From a virus, in the IMG/VR virus record IMGVR_UViG_3300025889_000022, positions 1 through 41,240 of that record: DNA of 41,240 bases. One strand, 5' to 3'. Made by a program: the position numbers and the translations under genes. Positions 6,227 through 15,206 of the stretch are shown here, in pieces (positions within the stretch are counted from its first letter, which is position 1; each line of letters begins with the position of its first letter). Below the pieces are notes generated by a model. That model did not search any database and was not told the DNA's origin. It saw nothing but the letters and a program-made list of their open reading frames with translations.

Positions 6227-6948
6227 ATGCCGTCCTCCACGCTTTTGAGATGGCGGTCATAGACCACCCACGCGCCGCCGATGATGATCACCGCAGCAGC
6301 GGCCAGCAAAGCGACTGGCACGATGGACACGCCATCTGTGATAGCACCCACATTGGCCTTGATCTCTGCCACCGAGCCAGAAGCGACAGCCACGCCTGTC
6401 AGCACCTGTGCGCTGCCTGCCAGCGACATCCGAGATTTGCCCAGAGACCGACCAACCGGAGCGTCGAGGGCCTGCCCTTCGGCTTCCGCGATCTTCTCCT
6501 TGGGCTGGGCGGATGCGTACATCGCAGCCTCTTCAGCCCGCCTGCGGATCAGCCCCGGCAGTACCCGGCCACCCGCCTTGTTCCACAGTGCGAACCGGCG
6601 AGCAGCGTCAGCCCACTGGCGCTTGTTGGTGGCCTTGAGGACTGAACTGCGAAGGAACGCTCCGGGGCCGATATTATAGCAGAGGCTCACCATCGCATCC
6701 CACTGTTCCTGCGCGACCTCGACCTTCAGCCCCTGCGCCACGGCCCGCTCGTACTTGACCAGATCGTTCGCGAGGATGTCCTCGGCTTCCTTGCGGGTGA
6801 TCTTCATGCCCGCCGTCACCTGCGGCTTGCCCGCTGCCGAGGTATGGCCATAGCCAATGGTGAGAACGCCAGCAGGGCAACGATACGTTGTACCTCGGAA
6901 CCCTTCATACTTCATGATAAGTGAGCGGGCTTTGGCTGATGTCTTCAT
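6223..6948 (-). CDS. Endolysin, GH24 lysozyme with C-terminal membrane segment
   Basis: The start at 6948 has AGGA 8 bases upstream; the ATG at 6957 abuts it. The 241-residue enzyme shows the E-8-C-5-T catalytic signature of phage lysozymes (Glu15, Cys24, Thr30; EGF...CPAGVLTIGYGH) and the usual helical domain to about residue 150. It would cleave the MurNAc-GlcNAc bond. Unlike most endolysins it continues into a linker and a strong membrane segment (about 208-230, VSIVPVALLAAAAVIIIGGA). There is no N-terminal SAR or signal peptide. The tail may tether the enzyme or act as a holin-like part. Confidence 0.9.
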   Translation of the reverse strand: MKTSAKARSLIMKYEGFRGTTYRCPAGVLTIGYGHTSAAGKPQVTAGMKITRKEAEDILANDLVKYERAVAQGLKVEVAQEQWDAMVSLCYNIGPGAFLRSSVLKATNKRQWADAARRFALWNKAGGRVLPGLIRRRAEEAAMYASAQPKEKIAEAEGQALDAPVGRSLGKSRMSLAGSAQVLTGVAVASGSVAEIKANVGAITDGVSIVPVALLAAAAVIIIGGAWVVYDRHLKSVEDGI

Positions 6949-6959
6949 GCTGTCCATCC

Positions 6960-7217
6960 TCACTTCGTGACTTGCTTCCCGATGTGCAGCAGGCGCTCGT
7001 CCATCATCTTGGTCCGCTCGTCCAGCCGTGACATCGTCTGCTCGATCTTGGACAGCGACTGCCACATCCGTACCTGATCGCTGTCCATCTTGGTCATATC
7101 GGCCTCTAGCCGCTCGACCTTGTTGGACAGCTTTGACGCCCACCAGATGGTCGTGGCCGCGTGGCCCAGAATTGAAAAGGCCAACCCCCAGAACGCAATT
7201 GAATCTAGAGCAAACAC
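6960..7217 (-). CDS. Small TM plus coiled-coil protein of the lysis region (holin candidate)
   Basis: The 85-residue product has an N-terminal hydrophobic segment (about residues 6-28, SIAFWGLAFSILGHAATTIW) and then a heptad-patterned coiled coil to the end (LSNKVERLEADMTK...SLSKIEQTMSRLDERTKMMDERL). It lies immediately upstream of the lysozyme, where holins or antiholins are often found. One membrane span plus a coiled coil resembles XhlA-type proteins with inverted order. The role is inferred from position. Confidence 0.65.
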   Translation of the reverse strand: MFALDSIAFWGLAFSILGHAATTIWWASKLSNKVERLEADMTKMDSDQVRMWQSLSKIEQTMSRLDERTKMMDERLLHIGKQVTK

Positions 7218-7222
7218 CGCTG

Positions 7223-9340
7223 TTACCTCCCCAACAGTCCGTCCAGCCGCCGGGGCTGCAGTTCGTTCATTGAATAATTGTAGCCTGCCGCAGCGCCGGG
7301 AATGCTGGTCATGCGAGCAACGTCTGCGGCAAACCTGCTGTTCAGCGGTTGATTGCGGTTAATGGATTGCAGGGCCGCGTGGAGCCTCACAGCGTCACTG
7401 CCACGGGCGGTTGTCAGAGCCTTAGCCACCTCTGTCGCAATGGCGTCCTTGCGCTGCTTCACCGCTTCGGGCGTCTGACCAGTAAACGCCTGCAGCACCC
7501 GCCTCGACGCTTGCAAAGGCTCTCCAGCCGCCGCGCGAGCAAACGCCCCGCCACGAGCCTGATCATCAAGCATGCTGTTGAACTCTTGGCGTTGAGCCGT
7601 CTTGCTGTTCTGGGCGACCGATGCCCTCAGTTCAAACGCCTTCGCCTGCTCATCGATAGCCTTGAACAATCGTGCGGACTGCCGAGGCCCAAGCAGCGTC
7701 TCCATCTTTTCGCGGCTTGCCCTGCTTGACAGGTCACGCAATACCTTGCGGCCTTCAGCTACCCCGGCAGCGTCACCAGACACAGTTCCTACGGCCTTGG
7801 CCATCTGGTCGTCTATGTATTGCCGAGCGCCTCTACGGGCCGCGAGAAGCTGCTCCCGGTCCATCCCCTTCACCATCAACGCAAAGTCGCCACGCTTGAT
7901 GCTGGATCGGAATGCATCCTCCCCGATCTTTAACGCCTCAATGCGTGAGAGCGGGTCTGCCGCTGTCTTCAACGCTTGATCATACGCGGGAACGTGTGCG
8001 CGAAGGGTGCTGCGAATGTCCCGGCTCAAGTCACTGAGAGCCTTACCCTCTACTGTCACCGCACCGAGCGCGGAACCCCTCTCCTTTTCCGAGAGCGTAT
8101 TGAGGGCGCGGGTGATGTAATCAAGCTGGCGAACATCAGGCATCTGACGGTACACCACAGAGCCATCATCAGCCACCGTGGCCATTATTTGCTGGCTTTC
8201 TTCGCCCATCAGCTTCATCAGCCGGTTTGCCTTGGCGATAACATCACCCGGCACCTGCCTCATCAGTTCCTCTATCTGCATGCCATCCGGCGAAGCGTAA
8301 TCAATCGGGCTAGAGTAGGCTTGCTTGTATATAGCCCTGCGCTGTTGCTTGGTTGCATCGCGGATGCCCCGAATGGCCGTCTCGACGTTTTCTGGCTTGC
8401 CGAGGTAGGCGTCCAGAACGCCCGCCATCTTGCCGGTGGCCGCTCGCGCCCGCTGTTCAATAGCCGGTCGAACAACGCTGGTGGCTCCAGCGGTAGAACT
8501 TAACGTGGCGTCCAGCACATTCCGCGCTTCCGGGCCAACGTCAGCCAGCATTGCGTCAGCCCCGGCTGATGCCAGATTGTGCCGCCCCATTGCCTCCGGC
8601 GGCATCGACCTTGAGAGTATCCGAGCCGCGTCTGGAGACAACCCAACGCGCCCTGAGTTGCGGTTAAAGGTTCTGCGGTCAAGCAGGTTGCGTGTGCCTG
8701 CCTTTATTCCCTCCGATACCAGTGGTGTGGCTGCGCCGAAGACACCCCCGACAAACGTCCCAAGCTTTCCGCGCTCTTTAGCCACCTCCATTCGGCTCTC
8801 TGGCGTGGTGCCTGCGCCATACCCGCTGACAGTACCTTCTGTGCCGCCCAGTACAGCGCCAGTCGGAATGCCGACAGCAACCTTGCCAGCCGTACTTGTG
8901 GGCAGCATGCTGGTGAGTTTAGCCGGTGCGCTTATAGCTGCTACAGGAAGCGTAGCAGCCACGCCACCGCCCATCTGAAGCGCCAAGGACTGGCCGGGGT
9001 TTTCCCGACCTTCCCGGTCTTGCATTGCGCGGACCATATTGGTCGCTTCTTGCCGGTTCCGGCCAAACAGCTTCTCCGCAGCAAAGCCCAGAGCCTCGTC
9101 TGTATACTCACCAACGAATGGGATGCCTTGGAGAACCTTGGTGGCTTTTGACGCAATAGGGTGCCGCCGGGACCAATCTTCCATCTGCTTATCGACGCCG
9201 AATTTCTCACCGGACGCCTGCATGTTCTGGAAGATTTCTTCGATCTGTGCTTCCTGCGCCTCTTTTGGCAGAGCCAGAAACTCCTTACCAACCCTGACCG
9301 GACGGCCAGCGATCAGTATCTCGATCATGTTGTCATCCAT
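7223..9340 (-). CDS. Large internal virion / DNA-ejection protein candidate
   Basis: The 705-residue protein begins MDDNMIEILIAGRPVRVGKEF, an N-terminal motif seen in large phage virion proteins. It has an Ala/Gly-rich hydrophobic middle (about residues 125-205) that could insert into membrane, then a long helical region. No enzymatic motif is visible. It is the last big structural gene before lysis and overlaps the upstream gene by ATGA. Position and composition match the ejection proteins (E-proteins) of short-tailed phages that form a conduit into the cell. The exact role is inferred. Confidence 0.65.
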   Translation of the reverse strand: MDDNMIEILIAGRPVRVGKEFLALPKEAQEAQIEEIFQNMQASGEKFGVDKQMEDWSRRHPIASKATKVLQGIPFVGEYTDEALGFAAEKLFGRNRQEATNMVRAMQDREGRENPGQSLALQMGGGVAATLPVAAISAPAKLTSMLPTSTAGKVAVGIPTGAVLGGTEGTVSGYGAGTTPESRMEVAKERGKLGTFVGGVFGAATPLVSEGIKAGTRNLLDRRTFNRNSGRVGLSPDAARILSRSMPPEAMGRHNLASAGADAMLADVGPEARNVLDATLSSTAGATSVVRPAIEQRARAATGKMAGVLDAYLGKPENVETAIRGIRDATKQQRRAIYKQAYSSPIDYASPDGMQIEELMRQVPGDVIAKANRLMKLMGEESQQIMATVADDGSVVYRQMPDVRQLDYITRALNTLSEKERGSALGAVTVEGKALSDLSRDIRSTLRAHVPAYDQALKTAADPLSRIEALKIGEDAFRSSIKRGDFALMVKGMDREQLLAARRGARQYIDDQMAKAVGTVSGDAAGVAEGRKVLRDLSSRASREKMETLLGPRQSARLFKAIDEQAKAFELRASVAQNSKTAQRQEFNSMLDDQARGGAFARAAAGEPLQASRRVLQAFTGQTPEAVKQRKDAIATEVAKALTTARGSDAVRLHAALQSINRNQPLNSRFAADVARMTSIPGAAAGYNYSMNELQPRRLDGLLGR

Positions 9341-10539
9341 CAGTTGGCTCCCGGTATCACATATGGAACGCCGCCGCTGGTTGTCCTTACGCCGGGAGTT
9401 CCAGCGCCACCCTGACCACCCCCCAGTATCTCCTGATACATACGGCGCAGGCGAGCCGTGCTATCGGCAAAGATTTCTGGTTTTGAGGCAGCGAACTCAA
9501 ACATCGCCCTGTCCAATCCAAGCTGCGCTTGGAATGGGTCTGCCTTGAACGCCTCGGCGTTCCGCTGCATGTACTCTTGCACGAACCCAGCCATCGCGAT
9601 CTTTCGATCGTTTGACGTTCTTATAGCTTCCATCATCAACTTGTTGCCCTGTGGCGTGGCCCCAAGGCGTGGAGTGCTATCGACTATGAACTGCAAGTCG
9701 CGGTCGGTTGGGTTCTGACCCAACTGCTTGACCATAGGAGCCACAATGCGATTTGAGACAGACTGGAGAGCCTCTTGACCTGCAACGGAGCCTAGGTCGA
9801 GACCAGTTACCTGCTTGACCTTCATCTTCCACGGCTCAGCCCAACCTGTAGCGGCCCCCTCTGACATCAATGCGCCAAACGTCTGCAGTTCAGCGTTTAA
9901 TTGGCCAGCATTCGCGGCCCCGGACATGATGCTCTCGTACTGCTTCTGAGAATATTCTGACCACGGCTTGCCCTGATTGATTGTGACGTTTGACCCCCGA
10001 CCTCCGACCATTGTCGGCTTGCCGGTTGCGTTATCCACCCAGATAGGGTCGGTCGGCTGGAACCCATAGGATGCCTTTTGCTCTGGCGACATCATGTAGC
10101 CTCCAGACGGCGCTGGGTACAATGCATCTGCAGCCGCCTTCATGTCACCTGCCGCAATAAACCCAAGTGCGCGACGGGCATAGGGATCAGCCGGGTTGGC
10201 TTCCATCTTGGTCCGGATTTGCTGCTCCAGTTCCTGACGGCCCAGAGTAGCCCGCATCTGCTCTTGCTGCTCTTGCTGCATCTTGGTCTTGAGCATCTGG
10301 TTCTGACGGGCGCTGTTGAGGCTGTCCATATAGCCACCGATGGGCGACTTGAGGTTGGCCATCATTCTTGCGCGAGCGTCCGGGGTCATCTCCTGACCCA
10401 TCGCCAGCAACTGCAGGGACAGGTTCTGAAGCGCCCCGGCGCGGGCCAAGTTCACGTCCTGATTGGGAACGCCGAACTGCTGGTTGATTGCCTGCGGGTC
10501 TTGCCGCATCGACATCAGAGTGTCGAAGAAATTAGCCAT
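9340..10539 (-). CDS. Internal virion / structural protein candidate (399 aa)
   Basis: The start at 10539 (MANFFDTLMSMRQDPQA) has GGGAGG 8 bases upstream. The product is helical, with a very Gln/Met-rich segment around residues 80-110 (QMLKTKMQQEQQEQMRATL) and Gly-rich C-terminal end. It lies between two other probable internal or ejection proteins with overlapping ends. No domain is recognised. Similar Gln-rich helical proteins occur in the ejection cassettes of podovirus-like phages, which is the basis of the call. Confidence 0.6.
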   Translation of the reverse strand: MANFFDTLMSMRQDPQAINQQFGVPNQDVNLARAGALQNLSLQLLAMGQEMTPDARARMMANLKSPIGGYMDSLNSARQNQMLKTKMQQEQQEQMRATLGRQELEQQIRTKMEANPADPYARRALGFIAAGDMKAAADALYPAPSGGYMMSPEQKASYGFQPTDPIWVDNATGKPTMVGGRGSNVTINQGKPWSEYSQKQYESIMSGAANAGQLNAELQTFGALMSEGAATGWAEPWKMKVKQVTGLDLGSVAGQEALQSVSNRIVAPMVKQLGQNPTDRDLQFIVDSTPRLGATPQGNKLMMEAIRTSNDRKIAMAGFVQEYMQRNAEAFKADPFQAQLGLDRAMFEFAASKPEIFADSTARLRRMYQEILGGGQGGAGTPGVRTTSGGVPYVIPGAN

Positions 10540-11686
10540 TGATGTTGCCTCCCTGCATCGGGCCAAATCCAAGGTTTACGGCGAGCCTGCCGTTGATCTC
10601 TTTCACCTGATCCGGATACTTCTGCTTGACCTCTTGGGCCATCGGGCCGACGACCTTCGGGTAAGTCTTCGGATCGCCCTTGTAGCGGTAGGCGTACATG
10701 TTGAGGCCGGTCTCCTTGTCCCTCCCTACCTTCTCGATGTCGGTCTTCATCCGCCGGTCAGAAAAACCGAACAGGGGAAGCAGGGAGCCAATGCCGGTCG
10801 CCACCCCGGCTGCAGTCATCCACGGGTTGGACTGGGTGGGCTGGGTGGTCGTCTGGCTGGTCGGATACGGCGTCATGCCCAACGCACTCTGCATGATCGA
10901 CAGTTGCTCTTGAGGATACTGACGCATCTGGTTGTAGAGGTTCTGGTCGGCGCTAAGATACGCCTGCTCCTGCTGCTGCAGCCGATCACCGGCAGACAGC
11001 GCCCCTTGAATGCCAGCGAGGTTGGCCTGCTGCCCCGCCGCAGCGAGATCGCCCATCGTGGCCGCGCCTTGAAGGTTGAGACCAGCGCCCTGCAGACCAG
11101 CCGCCTGATTGGCCATTCCGGCCTGCATCTGACGGGCCAAGTCTTGGTTCATCATGTTCATCGCCTGCCCGTAGCCCTGATTTCTCAGGTCGGCAGACAT
11201 CATGCCTGCGGCCTTTGCAGATTCCGCGTTGGTCACGCCTTCCATCACCCCGTGACGGCTCCCGCCAAACGCACCCGCCGCACCCGCCGCATCAGCCACC
11301 TGATTGAGTGACATCTTGCGCTGGTCATCGAGGCGCTGCAGAGCCTGCTGCTCGACGTTCTGGATGTACGGCGACATGTACTGGCCGACGTTGCCCTGCA
11401 GGAACGATCCAGCCTGCACCTGTTGCGGATTGTAGCCCGCCACGGTCTGGGCCGCGTTCTGGGCTGCACCATAGGCCGCGTTGGTCGATCCCATATTTGC
11501 GCCTGCTGCCTGTATGGCCTGCATCTGCATCGGGTCCATACCAGCGACGGTCTGGCCTTGGTATGGCATCGTCAGGTTGTTGGCCGCGTCAGTGGCTCTG
11601 GAGATACCTTCCTTTGCGAACGACTCGATCCAGTCCGGTATCTGCTGCTGGACCGTTGTGGTCTGCGACCCGCTACTCTTTCCCAT
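10532..11686 (-). CDS. Virion protein with C-terminal SDRR-K (S74-like) module
   Basis: The 384-residue product has a long Gln/Ala/Gly-rich N-terminal region with repeating QAxxLQGA and QQANLAGIQGAL units, followed by a SDRRMKTDIEKVGRD segment (about residue 310) and VVGPMAQEVKQKYPDQV. The latter resembles the SDRRLK...AQEV core of the intramolecular chaperone/peptidase S74 family found at ends of tail spikes. Here the module lies on a non-fibre-like helical protein and the catalytic Ser-Lys dyad may or may not be active. It probably belongs to the ejection or tail-tip proteins. Confidence 0.65.
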   Translation of the reverse strand: MGKSSGSQTTTVQQQIPDWIESFAKEGISRATDAANNLTMPYQGQTVAGMDPMQMQAIQAAGANMGSTNAAYGAAQNAAQTVAGYNPQQVQAGSFLQGNVGQYMSPYIQNVEQQALQRLDDQRKMSLNQVADAAGAAGAFGGSRHGVMEGVTNAESAKAAGMMSADLRNQGYGQAMNMMNQDLARQMQAGMANQAAGLQGAGLNLQGAATMGDLAAAGQQANLAGIQGALSAGDRLQQQEQAYLSADQNLYNQMRQYPQEQLSIMQSALGMTPYPTSQTTTQPTQSNPWMTAAGVATGIGSLLPLFGFSDRRMKTDIEKVGRDKETGLNMYAYRYKGDPKTYPKVVGPMAQEVKQKYPDQVKEINGRLAVNLGFGPMQGGNING

Positions 11687-12040
11687 TTACAGCTTCCTTT
11701 CAAAAGCAACTGTTTCGGCCCAGCCGTACTGCGGGAGGACACGCTTCCACCCCCGCCGACCACGCATGTGCATCGACTTGCATCCCTGACTGCGGCCAAA
11801 CTCTTCGATCTGAGGCTGCAGTGACATGACATCCTCCAGCCACCCAGCGGCGAGGAACACGTTGAGCGCCCGACCTCGCGGGTATTGCACGACCTCGGTC
11901 ACGACCATCGCCCGGTCGTTCCACCAGCACTGCATGCCGCCGGTCTTGATGGCCTCGACCACGTCCTCGACTGTGTGTGTGTTACCGCCTAAATCTAATG
12001 CCTTCTGCAGCCGTTCAACCGGCACATCAATCGAAGGCAT
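11687..12040 (-). CDS. GNAT-fold-like phage protein (117 aa)
   Basis: The start at 12040 (MPSIDVPVERLQKALDLG) is the likely one. The pattern MVVTEVVQYPRGRALNVFLAAG...IEEFGRSQGCKSMHMRGRRGWKRVLPQYGW follows the strand-helix-strand order of acetyltransferase folds, with YGW in the place where GNATs have a terminal YxxxGF. Similar small proteins lie next to internal virion proteins in short-tailed phages (compare T7 gp13). Acetyltransferase activity is not implied. Assembly of internal proteins is the likelier role. Confidence 0.5.
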   Translation of the reverse strand: MPSIDVPVERLQKALDLGGNTHTVEDVVEAIKTGGMQCWWNDRAMVVTEVVQYPRGRALNVFLAAGWLEDVMSLQPQIEEFGRSQGCKSMHMRGRRGWKRVLPQYGWAETVAFERKL

Positions 12041-12242
12041 TTCCACTGACTGCTGCCGCCGACACAGTTCCACTGTCATCGACGGTGATCGCGTACACGG
12101 TGCCGTTTGGCGACTTGAGAAGCAGGCGCTCTTGAGCGAAACGGCGGCTGTTCACTTGCTGGAAGGCATCCCTGATCAGAAAGAACACCTCATTGAGGAT
12201 GGCCGCATCAGCGCGGGTGATCTTCGGGATCGTGATGATCAT
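12027..12242 (-). CDS. Small hypothetical structural-region protein (71 aa)
   Basis: Overlaps the upstream nozzle-like gene by ATGA and the downstream gene by 14 bases. The sequence MIITIPKITRADAAILNEVF followed by LIRDAFQQVNSRRFAQ and a two-strand end (LLLKSPNGTVYAITVDDSGTV) suggests a compact alpha/beta fold. No family is recognised. Such small proteins between nozzle and internal proteins are common in this phage type. Confidence 0.6.
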   Translation of the reverse strand: MIITIPKITRADAAILNEVFFLIRDAFQQVNSRRFAQERLLLKSPNGTVYAITVDDSGTVSAAAVSGNAFD

Positions 12243-13984
12243 CGACGCGCCCCCGGCGACACATCCAGCCGCACCTCAGACAGGCTCCAATCGCTGTCAC
12301 CCAGAGCCTCAACCCGCATGCGGACATCGCGCCCAGTGACCCGCGTGTCGCAGTAGCCATCCGACCGCAGTGTGTAGGGGCCAAACGTGCGCTCAGAGCC
12401 TTGCGGCGTCTGCCGGGTGTAGAACGACAGCCTGACAGTGTCTGTGCCGAAGCCGTTTGCCACCATTGCCTGCTTGATCTCGACGTTCTGCTCACCGGCT
12501 GGTGGCACCCGGATCACGCTGGTCTCGGCGTAAATGTTGCCCTCGCGGGTGCCGTTGGTGCCATCTGTCCAGCCGGTGTCATGCTCCCAGACATAACCGC
12601 TGTAATCAGACATCAGGGGCTTCTTGTCAGCCAGTGCTGGACACATAGCCGAACGGGTCAGGAAACCAATCGACCACCAATTTTCAAGCCAATTGTAGAT
12701 CACAAATTGATCCGCAACCGTGCTGCCCTTGCTGGGGAAGTACCAGTGGATTTCGGGCAGGGAACCGTGGTCAGAGGCATGCACCAGCGAGGTGATACTG
12801 TTGGGGCAAAGACATTCCTGCAGATAGTTCCATACCGGACACGGCACCGGTTCCACCACATTGCCATCTGTCTTGAAGAAGCCGTCGCGGCTCCAGAAGA
12901 AGCAGACGCCGCTGTCGTGTGCAAAGGCGCGAGGGCCGATGAGGCGGGCCTCTTCCAGTTGCGTTGCTCCGTACACAAACGGCTGGCCGATGTAGCGGAC
13001 GGCGAACACTTCGGTCTCCGAGAAGATTACGATACCGTTCTTGACCTTGGCCGCAGCCACAAGTGGTGTACGGCTCTCAAGGTCGAGGAACCCTGCGGTG
13101 TTAGTCGTGCTGGCGTAATCCCAATCGGTCACGTCTTCGCGGCTTGACCACGCAATGCGGCGGGGCTGACTGTCGGCCCCGATGCACATGACGTGCCGCT
13201 CTTCAGTCACCGTGACAAACTGGTTGCCGACCGGGACGGATGCATCTGTCACCGTACCGCCCGACGAGGTCGTGTCCGATCCGGTATTGGCGTAGGTGAA
13301 CTCGGTCGTGCTGGTGACAGTGACAGTGACGCTGGCATCGTCAAACGTGTCGTCAGTCACACCTGCAATGGCGACCTCATCGCCTGTTGTGAGATTGTGG
13401 GCTGATGAGGTGGTGATGGTGGCGACATTGGACGTGCGGCTGGCCGCTGAGATCGCGTAGACGCCAATCACGCTGCATGCAGTCTCTGGCGAGGTAACAT
13501 CGTAGTAGAACAGCCTGCCGTCCGACGACGAGCATGCAATGACGTCCTCGCCCCAATTGTCTATTGACCATACAGGCACTAAGCCAGAGATCAACTCTGA
13601 CCCGCTTGATCTGGCCGTTCCATAGGTTTCGGCTCCATACGGCCCAACACCATACCCCACCGGGAGACCGGCATCCGCGCTCATGCTGACCAGCCCAGAC
13701 GGGCTGACATCGACATAGCCGTTGCTGGCAGAGAAGGAGCGAATTTCGGTCGTAGTCAGCAACAGGGTGCGCAGGAACGAGGAGTTGTCTCGCCACCGGT
13801 AAATCTTGCGGATAGTCCCAGACAGCGGCAGATTGGCTGCTGACTGTTTGATCCAACCACCAATCGGCTCAAGGACACCCTGCCGCCAGCGAACGAGGTT
13901 TACATCGTACCATCTACCCGGTGTGTCATAGGGTGTCGCCCCCCGGACAACGCCCGGAGGGATCGATACTGGCATAACTGGCAT
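12239..13984 (-). CDS. Tail nozzle / packaged-DNA stabilisation-like protein
   Basis: The start at 13984 has AAGGA 7 bases upstream. The 581-residue beta-rich product begins with PVSIPPGVVRGATPYDTPGRWYDVNLVRWR, typical of tail-tube or DNA-stabilisation proteins of short-tailed phages, and then has repeated WSxxxDVTDW, GPRAFAHDSG and WENWWS-type propeller strands. Between about residues 170 and 250 there is an inserted module (VATITTSSAHNLTTGDEVAI...FTYANTG) seen in many phage tail proteins. It probably closes the tail and plugs the portal channel after packaging. Confidence 0.75.
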   Translation of the reverse strand: MPVMPVSIPPGVVRGATPYDTPGRWYDVNLVRWRQGVLEPIGGWIKQSAANLPLSGTIRKIYRWRDNSSFLRTLLLTTTEIRSFSASNGYVDVSPSGLVSMSADAGLPVGYGVGPYGAETYGTARSSGSELISGLVPVWSIDNWGEDVIACSSSDGRLFYYDVTSPETACSVIGVYAISAASRTSNVATITTSSAHNLTTGDEVAIAGVTDDTFDDASVTVTVTSTTEFTYANTGSDTTSSGGTVTDASVPVGNQFVTVTEERHVMCIGADSQPRRIAWSSREDVTDWDYASTTNTAGFLDLESRTPLVAAAKVKNGIVIFSETEVFAVRYIGQPFVYGATQLEEARLIGPRAFAHDSGVCFFWSRDGFFKTDGNVVEPVPCPVWNYLQECLCPNSITSLVHASDHGSLPEIHWYFPSKGSTVADQFVIYNWLENWWSIGFLTRSAMCPALADKKPLMSDYSGYVWEHDTGWTDGTNGTREGNIYAETSVIRVPPAGEQNVEIKQAMVANGFGTDTVRLSFYTRQTPQGSERTFGPYTLRSDGYCDTRVTGRDVRMRVEALGDSDWSLSEVRLDVSPGARR

Positions 13985-13994
13985 TGGATCGTCC

Positions 13995-14447
13995 TTATGC
14001 AGGCTCGGAGGGCCAGACCGGGTTGAACGGGTCAGTCGTATTTTCGGGTAGATCACGTAAGGCTTGGCGGTAGGTAGCCCACGCTGCCTGACCCACCGGG
14101 CTGTCAGCGACCTGTGTCCAATCACAGTCCATCAGTTTGACGTTGCGGTTGGAGCGAAGACGTGACCACGCATCCGCCTCACGCTCTGCGATTTCCTCGG
14201 CGGTGGCGTCTGTCACGACCCAGTTCTGGAGCCAAGCGCCGTTGACCTGTACCGGATCGCCCTCGGTGACGTTCTTGGTGTGGTCAACTTGTGGCCTGTC
14301 AACCGGCGTAACCGGATAAACGCCCCATTCCGCCAGCCCCTCATTGGACGGGGTTTTGGGGAACGAGGTGTTCGGGTTGTCTTTCCGGAGCTGGCCGATT
14401 GAGTACGGATATGTCTCGACCTGTCCGTTGGTTGTTTTGACGTACAT
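13995..14447 (-). CDS. Tail fibre assembly chaperone-like protein
   Basis: The 150-residue protein ends with LMDCDWTQVADSPVGQAAWA followed by TYRQALRDLP and PFNPVWPSEP, the diagnostic block of the phage tail-assembly chaperone family (Phage_tail_APC). The N-terminus is short strands, the middle a helix rich in Glu (ATAEEIAEREADAWSRLR). It lies between fibre-like genes and the nozzle gene, where it would help fibres fold or attach. Confidence 0.85.
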   Translation of the reverse strand: MYVKTTNGQVETYPYSIGQLRKDNPNTSFPKTPSNEGLAEWGVYPVTPVDRPQVDHTKNVTEGDPVQVNGAWLQNWVVTDATAEEIAEREADAWSRLRSNRNVKLMDCDWTQVADSPVGQAAWATYRQALRDLPENTTDPFNPVWPSEPA

Positions 14448-14465
14448 TTGGATTGGTTCCTTTTA

Positions 14466-15203
14466 CTAAGCAGGCTTCAAAACGCCAGTGAATGCCGCGC
14501 AGCTATACTGGCTGCTATTGGACGCGCTGAACGTAAATTCTGCTGGATTTACAACCCCAAGCCCCGGCCCCTCGACATACCCAGCCCCCACCACACTGTC
14601 TTCTGCGGACAGATAAGATGTTGAAATAAAGCCGGTCAGGTCTGAAGAACTATAAGTGGCTGCGCTGCCGCTATAAGCGCCAGCACCGGAGGCATACACC
14701 CACGCACCAGTATAGGCTGATGCGTCCAGAGATATGGGGTCGGCCAGCACGGTATTGCTGCGAGTGTCCGTAGTTGTCAAAGCAAACGGCGTAGTGGGGT
14801 CAACCCCGCGAAAAACGTGTATCGTGGAGGCACCACCCTTACCACCGGAAGTGCTGTACGACAGCTTTAGCTGGGTGTCTGGAGTTGCCCCGCAGACGCC
14901 CCACAAAACGTCTAGATTGGTATCGTAGGTGTCGTTCACATACTGATGGGTCACAACATTAAATGCACCTTGCTGATTACCCTGCATCCCCGTCGTGAAA
15001 GTAACTGTGTCTGCGCTACTCACCGAAACGATAATAATATCACCTGCGGCGGGTGTGCTGTCAGAGCCACCTGTGAGCGAGATGTCAAAGAATGTTGCCG
15101 CGCTGTAATAGGACTGCGAATAAAGCATTGACCCAACGAAGGATATGCCAGACGTGGCTCCCCCCAACATCCCCGCCGACCACGGCATAATCAACCCAGC
15201 CAT
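14466..15203 (-). CDS. Beta-sandwich tail/receptor-binding protein candidate
   Basis: The 245-residue Ser/Thr/Gly-rich protein has regular strand patterns (AAGDIIIVSVSSADTVTFTT; ASTIHVFRGVDPTTPFAL; GAWVYASGAGAYSGSA) and ends SSQYSCAAFTGVLKPA, an end seen in phage proteins with a lectin-like fold. It lies between a fibre-like gene and the assembly chaperone gene. A receptor-binding or decoration role is inferred; no catalytic motif is visible. Confidence 0.6.
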   Translation of the reverse strand: MAGLIMPWSAGMLGGATSGISFVGSMLYSQSYYSAATFFDISLTGGSDSTPAAGDIIIVSVSSADTVTFTTGMQGNQQGAFNVVTHQYVNDTYDTNLDVLWGVCGATPDTQLKLSYSTSGGKGGASTIHVFRGVDPTTPFALTTTDTRSNTVLADPISLDASAYTGAWVYASGAGAYSGSAATYSSSDLTGFISTSYLSAEDSVVGAGYVEGPGLGVVNPAEFTFSASNSSQYSCAAFTGVLKPA

Positions 15204-15206
15204 AGC

